In this document: piece after piece, positions 14,602-21,522 of the stretch
How the letters are laid out: the number at the start of each line of letters is the position of its first letter
Position numbering within the stretch: position 1 is the stretch's first letter
Position numbers and translations under genes: made by a program
Notes under the pieces: generated by a model
The model's database searches: none
The model's input: only the letters and a program-made list of their open reading frames with translations
Told to the model about the DNA's origin: nothing
Assembly: GCA_038253555.1 (NCBI GenBank)
Contig: JBBSGZ010000026.1
Span: 1 to 34,777, forward strand
Direction: 5' to 3'
DNA: 34,777 nt
From: JALYUA01 sp038253555
GTDB taxonomy: Bacteria; Acidobacteriota; Thermoanaerobaculia; UBA5066; Gp7-AA6

Positions 14602-15626
14602 GGGTCCTGATCCTGGGCGTCAACGGGTTCATCGGCAACGCGCTGACGGAGCGCATCCTCGGCACGACCGACTGGGAAGTCTCGGGGCTCGACATCGGGA
14701 GCGACAAGATCGCGCCGTTTCTCGGACACTCGCGCTTCACCTATCTCGAGGGCGACATCGCGATCAACAAGGAGTGGATCGAATACCAGGTCAAGAAGTG
14801 CGACGTCGTCCTGCCGCTCGTGGCGATCGCGACGCCGGCGACTTATGTGAAGAACCCGATCGCGGTGTTCGAGCTCGACTTCGAAGAGAACCTGCGCATC
14901 GTCAAGCAGGCCGTCCGCTACAGGAAGCGGGTGGTCTTCCCGTCGACGTCCGAGGTGTACGGGATGTGCCCCGACCCGGAGTTTGACGAGGAGCGGTCGA
15001 CCCTCGTCTACGGCCCGATCCACAAGCAGCGGTGGATCTACTCCTGCTCCAAGCAGCTTCTCGATCGCGTGATCTGGGCCTACGGGATCTCGGAGGGGCT
15101 CAAGTTCACGCTGTTTCGTCCCTTCAACTGGATGGGGCCGCATTTAGACGACGTCGATTCGCCGAAGGAGGGGTCGAGCCGCGTGCTCACGCAGTTCCTT
15201 CACAACATCCTCTACGGCGAGCCGATCAAGCTCGTGGACGGAGGGACGCAGCGGCGGTCCTTCACCTACATCTCGGACGGGATCGACTGCCTGATGAGGA
15301 TCCTCGAGAATCAGAACGGCGTGGCGGACGGGGGGATCTTCAACATCGGAAACCCCGCCAACGACCTCTCCGTCCGCCAGCTGGCGGAGGCGCTCGTTGC
15401 GGCGGTCGCCGCGCATCCGAACTTCGGCGAGAAGGCCCGGCAGACTCCCATCGTGGACGTGTCTTCGGGCGAGTATTACGGCGAGGGGTACCAGGACATC
15501 CTGACGCGCGTCCCTTCGGTGAAGCGGGCGAAGGACATCCTGGGATGGGAGCCGCGGGTCTTGATGGAGGAGGCGATCCGCAGGACCGTCGCCTTTTACC
15601 TCGACAAGCGCCCGGCGAGGAGTTGA
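14598..15626 (+). CDS. arnA: UDP-glucuronate decarboxylating dehydrogenase (stand-alone ArnA C-terminal half)
   Basis: A 342-aa extended-SDR enzyme equivalent to the C-terminal domain of ArnA: NAD+-dependent oxidation and decarboxylation of UDP-glucuronate to UDP-4-keto-pentose, the first committed step of L-Ara4N synthesis. The beginning MRVLILGVNGFIG contains the GxxGxxG loop (7-13) and is nearly identical to the start of the E. coli domain. Other shared blocks are WIEYQVKKCDVVLPLVAIAT, ELDFEENLRIVKQ, FPSTSEVYGM (S118, E119), YSCSK (Y148, K152) and FTLFRPFNWMGP. It is linked by ATGA to the formyltransferase and by TTGA to arnD. UDP-glucuronate would have to come from a UDP-glucose dehydrogenase encoded elsewhere. 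Confidence 0.94.
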   Translation: MRVLILGVNGFIGNALTERILGTTDWEVSGLDIGSDKIAPFLGHSRFTYLEGDIAINKEWIEYQVKKCDVVLPLVAIATPATYVKNPIAVFELDFEENLRIVKQAVRYRKRVVFPSTSEVYGMCPDPEFDEERSTLVYGPIHKQRWIYSCSKQLLDRVIWAYGISEGLKFTLFRPFNWMGPHLDDVDSPKEGSSRVLTQFLHNILYGEPIKLVDGGTQRRSFTYISDGIDCLMRILENQNGVADGGIFNIGNPANDLSVRQLAEALVAAVAAHPNFGEKARQTPIVDVSSGEYYGEGYQDILTRVPSVKRAKDILGWEPRVLMEEAIRRTVAFYLDKRPARS

Positions 15627-16555
15627 CCTTACCGCCCGTCGTCGGTCCCCTCGTCCGGCGTGTCGCGTTGAAGGTGGATTGCGACACGCTCGTCGGGACG
15701 CGGGACGGCATTCCCGCGCTCCTGGAAATTTTCGCTCGGCGCGCGATTCGCGCCACGTTCTTCTTCACGCTGGGCCCCGATCGGTCGGGAGTCGCGGCCC
15801 GGCGTGTGTTCACCCGGCGTGGGTTCCTGCGGAAGATGTGGAGGAGCCGCGCGGCGTCCCTCTACGGATTTCCCACGATGCTGTACGGGACCCTCCTGCC
15901 CGCGCCGCCGATCGGGGAGCGCTGCGCCCGGGAGATCCGGTCGGTCGCGGAGGCGGGCCACGAGACCGGCGTCCACGGCTGGGACCACGTCGGGTGGCAC
16001 GACGGGCTCGATCGCTGGCCGGAGCAGAAGATACGGCAGCACGTCGAGAAAGCGCACGCGGAGTACCGGCGCATCTTCGGAGCGGCGGCGACGTCGAGCG
16101 CGGCGCCGGGCTGGACCGCCAACGCGTCCTCGCTGTCCCTCGAGTCCGAACGGGGCCTCCTCTTCACTTCGAATTCGCGCGGCGGCTCCCCGTTTTTCCC
16201 GCGCGCCGGCGGCCGCGTCTTCGAGACGCTCGAGATCCCGTCGACGCTTCCGACGCTCGACGAGACCCTCGCCTGGGACGACCTCCCGACGGAGGACGCA
16301 CAGCGGGATTTTTACCGCCGGGCCCTCGGCGGCACGGACGTGCACACGATCCACACGGAGGTCGAAGGCCGGTCCCGCCGCGCCCTCTTCGAGCGGATCC
16401 TCGACGACTGGCAGGCGGACAGCGTCGCGTTTCCCACGCTGCGCGACATCGCGCGGGAAGCGCTGGCGAATCCGGCAGAAATCCCGGTGCGCGATCTGGT
16501 CCGCACGACCCTGCCCGGCCGAGGGGGGACGGTCGCGACGGGTCAGACAGAGTAA
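15623..16555 (+). CDS. arnD: 4-deoxy-4-formamido-L-arabinose-phosphoundecaprenol deformylase
   Basis: A 310-aa NodB-type polysaccharide deacetylase family protein matching ArnD, which removes the formyl group from undecaprenyl-phosphate-L-Ara4FN. Conserved blocks are LKVDCDTLVGTRDGIPALLE (metal and catalytic Asp at 19/21), ATFFFTLGPDRSG, GFLRKMWRSRAASLYG, the metal-binding HGWDH (H118, H122), SAAPGWTAN, SRGGSPF, IPSTLPTLDE, and VHTIHTEVEG. Start is TTG at 15623 overlapping the previous stop (TTGA); a second in-frame TTG at 15668 lies immediately before the conserved KVD and would be too short upstream. It is the last gene of the arn set; its product would need flipping and an ArnT-type transferase, neither of which follows here. 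Confidence 0.92.
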   Translation: MTLPPVVGPLVRRVALKVDCDTLVGTRDGIPALLEIFARRAIRATFFFTLGPDRSGVAARRVFTRRGFLRKMWRSRAASLYGFPTMLYGTLLPAPPIGERCAREIRSVAEAGHETGVHGWDHVGWHDGLDRWPEQKIRQHVEKAHAEYRRIFGAAATSSAAPGWTANASSLSLESERGLLFTSNSRGGSPFFPRAGGRVFETLEIPSTLPTLDETLAWDDLPTEDAQRDFYRRALGGTDVHTIHTEVEGRSRRALFERILDDWQADSVAFPTLRDIAREALANPAEIPVRDLVRTTLPGRGGTVATGQTE

Positions 16556-16727
16556 AGCCCCGACTCGCCTCCGCCGAAAGTGCCTCCGCGCCACGGTCAG
16601 AGGCGAGCCGGCGCGCTCCTCCCTTCGCCACCCGCGCCAGCAGGGGGGAGAGGAGGGGTCAGGGGGGCGAGCCGTCTCGAACGCCCCGAGCGCGCAGATT
16701 CGAGCGGGAGACTGCCCCTCACTCGAG

Positions 16728-16753
16728 CCCTCTCCCCGGGCGCGGGGAGAGGG
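16728..16753. repeat. 10-bp perfect inverted repeat, REP-like hairpin between convergent genes
   Basis: CCCTCTCCCC (16728-16737) pairs with GGGGAGAGGG (16744-16753) around a 6-nt loop. It lies 12 bp from the stop of the VCBS gene in the 210-bp gap between convergent arnD and the VCBS gene. The flanking sequence contains further C-rich/G-rich runs (GGGGGGAGAGGAGGGG near 16637), as in the dispersed CCCTCTCCCC/GGGAGAGGG palindromes of many GC-rich genomes. It could terminate transcription from both sides although no T-tract follows. An 8-bp inverted repeat (CTCGCCTC 16564-16571, GAGGCGAG 16600-16607) lies near the arnD stop. No gene is evident in the gap. Confidence 0.6.
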
Positions 16754-16765
16754 AGCAGGCCGCGC

Positions 16766-17968
16766 TTACTTCGTCAGCAGGATCGAGATGGAGTGGTCCT
16801 CCGGGTTGGCCGTGACGGCATCCGCCCTGTGATCGCCGTTGAAGTCCGCCAGCAGGACGCGTGCGGGGTGGCCGCCGACGCGCACGGTCGCGATGCGGGA
16901 GGGAGAAAGCCCGTCCGGCCCTCCCCAGGCGATCGTCAGCGTGTCGTCGATCTGGTTGGCGGTCGCCGCGTCCGCAAACCCGTCTCCGTCGATGTCGCCG
17001 CCCGCGACGTCCCCCGACGCCCGTCCCGTCGGGATCCGGGGCCCAAGCCGGAACCGGCCGCCCCCCTCGTTTACGAGCGCTGTGAGCCCGTCGCCGGAAG
17101 GGTCCGTGCCCTGACCCGAATAGTTCGCGACGAGGATGTCGGGGCGGCCGTCGTGGTTTACGTCCGCGATGGCTACGGCAAAAGGAGAGGGCCCGCCCTC
17201 GAGCGGCGGCCTGGCGGATCCGGCGAAATGTCCCGCACCGTCGCCGAAGAGGAGGGTCACATGCCCTCCCGCCAGATTGGGAGCCACGAGATCGCACCGG
17301 CCATCCCCGTCGAGGTCCGCCAGGCGCAGGTTGCGGTACGGCTTGCGGCCCGCTTCGATCGAAATCCCGGGAGCCGCAAAGCCGCCTTTTCCATTTCCGC
17401 GCAGGAGCGTAAATCGGTTCTCTCCCCAGCTGTCGATGACGAGATCCGCGAAGCCGTCCCGGTCGGTGTCGCAGACCCCGATCGTGTGCGGATGCGGCTG
17501 GCTTCGGACCCGGAGAGGAGAGCCCGCAGCCGGCCGGAATCCTCCGCGACCGTCGCCGAGCAGAATCGTGACGAGCGGGATTCCGTGATCGGCCACGGCG
17601 AGATCGAGATGGCCGTCCCCGTCGAAATCGGCAACCGCGATCTCTGTCGGCTGCGGCCCTGCGGCAAACGTTCCGGCGCGAACGAGCCCGCCGCGCCCGT
17701 CGCCGAGGAACACAATCAGGTCGTCCGACCCGGAGCTTCCGACGACGAGGTCGAGCTTGCCGTCGCGGTTGAAGTCCCCCGCCGCGAGGGCTCCCGGCTG
17801 GTGGTCGGCACCGAACGAAACGACGCGGGCGGGGACGAAAGGCGCCGTCCGCGCTCCGGCTGCGGCCGGCGGTCGGGCTGGAGATCCGCCGGGAGCGAAA
17901 AACGCCAGAACAGTCAGGAGCAGGGCGGGACGCGACACTCCCGGTCCCGCCGAGATCGTTTGCCACAT
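16766..17968 (-). CDS. secreted seven-repeat VCBS/FG-GAP beta-propeller protein
   Basis: A 400-aa exported protein. Residues 1-35 form a signal peptide (ALLLTVLAFFAPGG core) with an Ala/Pro-rich linker. The rest consists of seven tandem FG-GAP/VCBS units of about 50 residues, each centred on an acidic calcium-loop motif: DFNRDGKLDL, DFDGDGHLDL, DTDRDGFADL, DLDGDGRCDL, DVNHDGRPDI, DIDGDGFADA, DFNGDHRADA. Seven units fit a complete seven-bladed propeller as in integrin alpha subunits, so the protein is probably intact. No enzymatic domain is attached; binding of a surface or matrix ligand is a generic guess. ATG at 17968 is chosen for the signal peptide and an AAGGGG site 8 nt upstream. It is divergent from the SDR gene. 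Confidence 0.88.
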   Translation of the reverse strand: MWQTISAGPGVSRPALLLTVLAFFAPGGSPARPPAAAGARTAPFVPARVVSFGADHQPGALAAGDFNRDGKLDLVVGSSGSDDLIVFLGDGRGGLVRAGTFAAGPQPTEIAVADFDGDGHLDLAVADHGIPLVTILLGDGRGGFRPAAGSPLRVRSQPHPHTIGVCDTDRDGFADLVIDSWGENRFTLLRGNGKGGFAAPGISIEAGRKPYRNLRLADLDGDGRCDLVAPNLAGGHVTLLFGDGAGHFAGSARPPLEGGPSPFAVAIADVNHDGRPDILVANYSGQGTDPSGDGLTALVNEGGGRFRLGPRIPTGRASGDVAGGDIDGDGFADAATANQIDDTLTIAWGGPDGLSPSRIATVRVGGHPARVLLADFNGDHRADAVTANPEDHSISILLTK

Positions 17969-17994
17969 CTGGGGATCCCCTTCGTTAGAGGAAA

Positions 17995-18000
17995 ATGCTA
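17995..18000 (-). promoter_or_regulatory. TAGCAT -10-like hexamer for the VCBS gene
   Basis: On the minus strand GTTAGCAT carries a TANNNT hexamer 26 nt before the VCBS start, leaving a short leader with an AAGGGG ribosome site. The ribosome site overlaps a 10-bp palindrome GGGGATCCCC at 17971-17980, which might partly occlude it. The same octamer occurs in the divergent gap near 30545. Confidence 0.4.
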
Positions 18001-18037
18001 ACAGAGGCGCCGTTCCATACCGGCCCGGGAGGAGCTC

Positions 18038-18889
18038 TTGAGCACGCAGATCGACCTGACCGGGAAAAGCGTCCTCGTCACCGGCGCCACGTCGGGCATC
18101 GGACTCGAAACAGCCCGGGCGCCGGCGAGGATGGGCGCGGTCGCCGTGGTCGGCGCTCGCGACCGTTTTCGAGGCGAGGAAGTCGTCGGCGAGATCCGGA
18201 CGAGAGGGGACCGGGCGGAGCTCCTGACGGTCGACATGGCTTCTTTCGCCTCGATCGAACACGCGGCGGCGGAGCTTCTCGAAAGGCATTCGACTTTAGA
18301 CGTTCTCGTCAACAACGCCGGGATGGCCTCCCGCCGCAGGGAACTGTCTCCCGACGGGCACGAGCTCACCTGGGCCACCAACTTTCTTGGCCCGTTTCTG
18401 TTGACTCGCCGGCTGCTCCCCGCCCTCCGCGCCGCGGCGGCCGCGCGCGTCGTCAACGTCAGCTCGGTCGGCCACCGGTCCGGACGGCTCGTGTGGGACA
18501 ACCTCGAGCTCGAGCGGGGATTCGCGACCTTCCGCGCGTATGCGAACTCGAAGCTGGCGTTGAACCTCTTCACCCGCGAGCTCGCCCGAAGGGAGTCGTC
18601 GCTCGCCGTGAACGCGGTTCATCCGGGCGGCATCGCGACGAACATCTGGCGCTCCGCCCCGGCGGCCGCGCGGTGGCTCCTCGAGCGCGTTCTGCCGTCG
18701 GCGGAGGTCGGCGCCCGGCCGGTGGTCCGCCTAGCCTCCGCACCGGAGCTCTCCCGAGTGACCGGGCGCTACTTCGACAAGCTCCGGGAGGCCGAGCCCT
18801 CCGCCGCCGCGCAGGATGACGTCGCGGCCGCGAAGCTGTGGGAGATCGCCGAAGAGGCGACGGCGAGCTCCGCGGCGATTCGGCTCTGA
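18038..18889 (+). CDS. SDR family oxidoreductase (retinol-dehydrogenase-like)
   Basis: A 283-aa classical short-chain dehydrogenase. The cofactor loop is TGATSGIG (15-22), with R41 after the second strand suggesting NADP preference. NNAG is at 92-95, and the catalytic tetrad is N115, S142 or S143, Y168 and K172 (YANSK). The overall pattern (VNVSSVGH, AYANSKLALNLFTRELARR, VNAVHPGGIATNI) resembles the RDH11-14/WWOX-like branch acting on lipophilic alcohols or ketones. The TTG start at 18038 is supported by GGGAGGAG just upstream. It stands alone, divergent from the VCBS gene and ending 15 bp from the convergent YfhO gene, so context gives no substrate. Confidence 0.9.
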   Translation: MSTQIDLTGKSVLVTGATSGIGLETARAPARMGAVAVVGARDRFRGEEVVGEIRTRGDRAELLTVDMASFASIEHAAAELLERHSTLDVLVNNAGMASRRRELSPDGHELTWATNFLGPFLLTRRLLPALRAAAAARVVNVSSVGHRSGRLVWDNLELERGFATFRAYANSKLALNLFTRELARRESSLAVNAVHPGGIATNIWRSAPAAARWLLERVLPSAEVGARPVVRLASAPELSRVTGRYFDKLREAEPSAAAQDDVAAAKLWEIAEEATASSAAIRL

Positions 18890-18904
18890 TTCAGCGAGGC
18901 CGGT

Positions 18905-21313
18905 TCAAACTCCCGCGGCTCCGCGTCCCGTTCTCGACCGCAGCCGCGCGGTCGAGAGGCCGACGCCAATTGCCACCAGAAGCGCGGCCCCCTGCGCCAG
19001 GACGCCCCGGTGGAACGGCCCGCGATTCCAGGCGAACTCGAACGTGTGCCGGCCCTCGGGAACGGCGACGGCAAGGTCCCGCGCGTTCGCGACGAGTACG
19101 CGCGCGGGAGCTCCGTCCACCCGCGCTCCCCAGGCGCCGAAGTACGTGCGGGAGAAGATCACGTGCCCGGCCGCCGCGGCGTCGACCGCCCCGGACGCCC
19201 GATCCGCCGTAAGGGTGGCGACTGAGAGAGCCGCCGTGACTCCGCCGCCGGACGAGGTGCCGCCGGCCGGCCCGGGCAGGACGATCTCCGTTGCCGGATC
19301 GAACGCCTCGGACCGGACGAGCTCGAGCGCGGCGGAGAGAGAGGGCCGGCGGACCGCCCGCGACGCCCACCGCACTTCGGAGAGCGGCGAATCGGCCGCG
19401 TGCAGGACGAGGTGGCGGCCCGCGACCACCACACCCGTCACCGGGTGGAAGAGCGGAAATTTCTCTTCAGGCGCCGCGAGCGCCCAGCGCGCGCCCGCGA
19501 CCCGCAGGAGACGGCTTCTCTCCGCGGGGGTCGACGCCCGCGCGGCTTCCTCGGAGAGGCGGTTGAACCAGCCATAGGAGCCGTCCGGATCCCGGTCGAA
19601 GATGTAAGAGAGGCCGAAGGCCTGTCCCGTCGAAGGGAGGAGCTCCTGCGCGAGCGCGCGCGCGTACGGCTCGAAGCGCGGAAGACCCCGGCGCGCCGGC
19701 AGCACCGCGAAGTCCGGCGCCGGGAGGTCGGGCGAGGCATAGAGCCGGCCGGAGCCGCGGATGGCCGTCAGAAGCTCGGGGCGCCGGGCGACGTCTTTTG
19801 CGCTCGCCGACACGAAGAGCGGAAGCCCCCACGGGAGAGCCAGCGCGGTGCACAGCAGGGCCAGCGCGAAACCCGGCCGCGCGGGCTTCCGCGAAAAAAA
19901 AATGAGCCCGAGGAGCAGAACGGCTGCCGACCCGAACACCGCGTCGCCGCGCACGGACCCGCGAAAGGCGGCGAGCATGTCCTCTCCGGGCAGGCCGCCC
20001 GGAAGGCGCGGCGAGACGCGTTGATCGAGCCAACCGCCGGGAGCGGAGAGCGCGAAGGCCGCGGCATAGAGGAGAAGGACGCCGGCGAAGAGGGCCGCGG
20101 CGCCCCGGCGCGCGCGTGCGCCGCGGAAGCGGTCCGCCGCGAACCCCGCGAGGAGAGCGACGCAGAGAGTCGTCAAGAGGTAGAACTTGATCGGGTACCG
20201 AAGCCGCCTCAGAAATCCTACGGAAAACAGGATCCGGTAGAACGGCAGGGTCAGGCCGAGGCTGAAGAGCCAGGTCGTGACCCCGGCGGCCGCGAACGCG
20301 ATCTTCCGGCGGTCCCAGAAATCTTTTCGAAGGCCCGCCGCGGCGATCGCGAGGAGAGGAAGGACGCCAAATGTAACGCACCAGATGTAGACGAGGTCCG
20401 GCTCGCCCGCGGGGTGGATCCAGCTCGTCCCGCTGCCGAACGTCGAAGGGTCCCCGCCAAATCGCGGGAAAAGCCATTCCACGACGCGAAGCGGCAGAAA
20501 CGGCGCCGCTCCAAACGCCTTCTCGGAGTAGAGGTGCTGGCCGCGATAAGTGAGCGCGAACACGGCTCTGAGCGGCAGGAGGAGCGCGGCCGAGAAACCC
20601 ACCGCCACGAGGACGGCCCCGCCGCCGGCGGCAGCGAGCGCGAGGAACCGGGAACCCCGCCTGTCGACGGGTGCGCCCGCGACCTCGAGCAGGGCCAGGA
20701 ACGCCGCGAAGATTCCCGTGAGCAGAGAGAGCGCGGGCTCGCCGCCCAAAAGCTGAAGCCCGAAGGCAAGGCCCGTCGCCGCGGACGCCCGAGCGACCTC
20801 GGCCGGCGACCGGGCGGCGGTCACCCCGAGCACCGCGGCGGCGCACCAGGGCAGCCATGCCGCCGAGGCGCTCGAGTTGAAGAACGCGGAGCCGTAGGAA
20901 AGCATCATCCCGGAGAACGCGTACGCCGCTCCGGCGAAAAGCGCGGCGCCCGGGGAGATTCCGAGCCGCGCCGCCAGGAGCCGCGCGCCCAGAAACGCCC
21001 AGAGCACGTGCAGGAGGTAGTGGAGGTTGAAGGCCGCCGAGGGGGAGACGAGCCGCTCGAGAAGCACGGTCGGGTAGAGAAGCACCGCGTTGGGATTGGC
21101 GAGCAGCGGCTCTCCTCCGGAGGCCAACGGGTTCACGAAAGGGACGCGGCCGGCGTCGAGCGACGCCATCGCGACCCGGCGCCAGGGCCAGTGCGTGATC
21201 TGAGCGTCGCGAAAAACGAGCACCCGGGAGCCCAGCATCTCGGGCAGCAGGGGCAGAGCGAAAAGGAGAGCCACGCCGAGAGCCGTCGAGACGGTACGGA
21301 AGCGCGGCGACAT
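18905..21313 (-). CDS. YfhO-family multi-pass membrane protein (first of two)
   Basis: An 802-aa membrane protein with a dozen or so hydrophobic segments over residues 10-530 and a C-terminal extracytoplasmic region. The N-terminal loop has VFRDAQITHWPW followed by GRVPFVN and the block PLLANPNAVLLYP, shared with the second YfhO gene at 30.7 kb. The C-terminal part contains the YfhO-type beta module, RTYFGAWGARVDGAP then AVPEGRHTFEFAW, before a final TM. YfhO relatives in Firmicutes use polyprenyl-phosphate sugars to decorate surface polymers and are treated as GT-C-like transferases. I chose ATG at 21313, 7 nt after a TAAACT hexamer; a longer frame to 21403 adds a charged, unconserved stretch. 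Function as glycosyltransferase is inferred. Confidence 0.82.
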   Translation of the reverse strand: MSPRFRTVSTALGVALLFALPLLPEMLGSRVLVFRDAQITHWPWRRVAMASLDAGRVPFVNPLASGGEPLLANPNAVLLYPTVLLERLVSPSAAFNLHYLLHVLWAFLGARLLAARLGISPGAALFAGAAYAFSGMMLSYGSAFFNSSASAAWLPWCAAAVLGVTAARSPAEVARASAATGLAFGLQLLGGEPALSLLTGIFAAFLALLEVAGAPVDRRGSRFLALAAAGGGAVLVAVGFSAALLLPLRAVFALTYRGQHLYSEKAFGAAPFLPLRVVEWLFPRFGGDPSTFGSGTSWIHPAGEPDLVYIWCVTFGVLPLLAIAAAGLRKDFWDRRKIAFAAAGVTTWLFSLGLTLPFYRILFSVGFLRRLRYPIKFYLLTTLCVALLAGFAADRFRGARARRGAAALFAGVLLLYAAAFALSAPGGWLDQRVSPRLPGGLPGEDMLAAFRGSVRGDAVFGSAAVLLLGLIFFSRKPARPGFALALLCTALALPWGLPLFVSASAKDVARRPELLTAIRGSGRLYASPDLPAPDFAVLPARRGLPRFEPYARALAQELLPSTGQAFGLSYIFDRDPDGSYGWFNRLSEEAARASTPAERSRLLRVAGARWALAAPEEKFPLFHPVTGVVVAGRHLVLHAADSPLSEVRWASRAVRRPSLSAALELVRSEAFDPATEIVLPGPAGGTSSGGGVTAALSVATLTADRASGAVDAAAAGHVIFSRTYFGAWGARVDGAPARVLVANARDLAVAVPEGRHTFEFAWNRGPFHRGVLAQGAALLVAIGVGLSTARLRSRTGRGAAGV

Positions 21314-21320
21314 TGGGAGG

Positions 21321-21326
21321 AGTTTA
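21321..21326 (-). promoter_or_regulatory. TAAACT -10-like hexamer for leaderless YfhO gene
   Basis: On the minus strand TAAACT is followed by 7 nt and the ATG at 21313. There is no ribosome site in the 7-nt spacer. It fixes the start and predicts a leaderless transcript. Confidence 0.45.
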
Positions 21327-21405
21327 CGGGAGAGGGGAGTTCTGGCATCACGGACGGACGGGGCGCGCGGCTGGATCTTCGTTTGGGCGAACCATGAGCG
21401 CATTT

Positions 21406-21432
21406 TGGGCGCGCGTGGGGCGCGCGCGCCCA
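21406..21432. repeat. 10-bp perfect inverted repeat in the divergent YfhO/GT-C gap
   Basis: TGGGCGCGCG (21406-21415) and CGCGCGCCCA (21423-21432) form a perfect 10-bp stem with a 7-nt loop, about 80-100 bp from both divergent start codons. It could be an operator or a cruciform-prone element; no protein family can be assigned to it. Confidence 0.6.
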
Positions 21433-21468
21433 GATACGGATCGCCCGCGCTTCTTTCCGCGCTGCGCG

Positions 21469-21504
21469 CGGGACGCGGCTCGGGACGCGGCTCGGGACGC
21501 GGCT
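21469..21504 (+). repeat. three exact tandem copies of a 12-bp unit
   Basis: The unit CGGGACGCGGCT is repeated exactly three times and ends 6 bp before the CATAAT hexamer of the following gene, so it overlaps the -35 region. A 12-bp unit preserves helical phase poorly, but copy-number change would alter promoter spacing. It lies in a 209-bp intergenic region otherwise occupied by the inverted repeat. Confidence 0.8.
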
Positions 21505-21510
21505 CGTGCT

Positions 21511-21516
21511 CATAAT
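21511..21516 (+). promoter_or_regulatory. CATAAT -10-like hexamer for the GT-C gene at 21523
   Basis: CATAAT ends 6 nt before the ATG at 21523 (spacer GGGAGC). Transcription would start at or next to the A of the ATG. It decides the start: the longer frame upstream reads through the tandem repeat. Confidence 0.5.
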
Positions 21517-21522
21517 GGGAGC

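Noticed and set aside
19400..21397. 665-codon plus-strand open frame opposite the first YfhO gene
   Set aside because: Charged, low-complexity Arg/Glu/Gly sequence typical of an antisense shadow; the minus-strand frame has clear TM periodicity and YfhO motifs.
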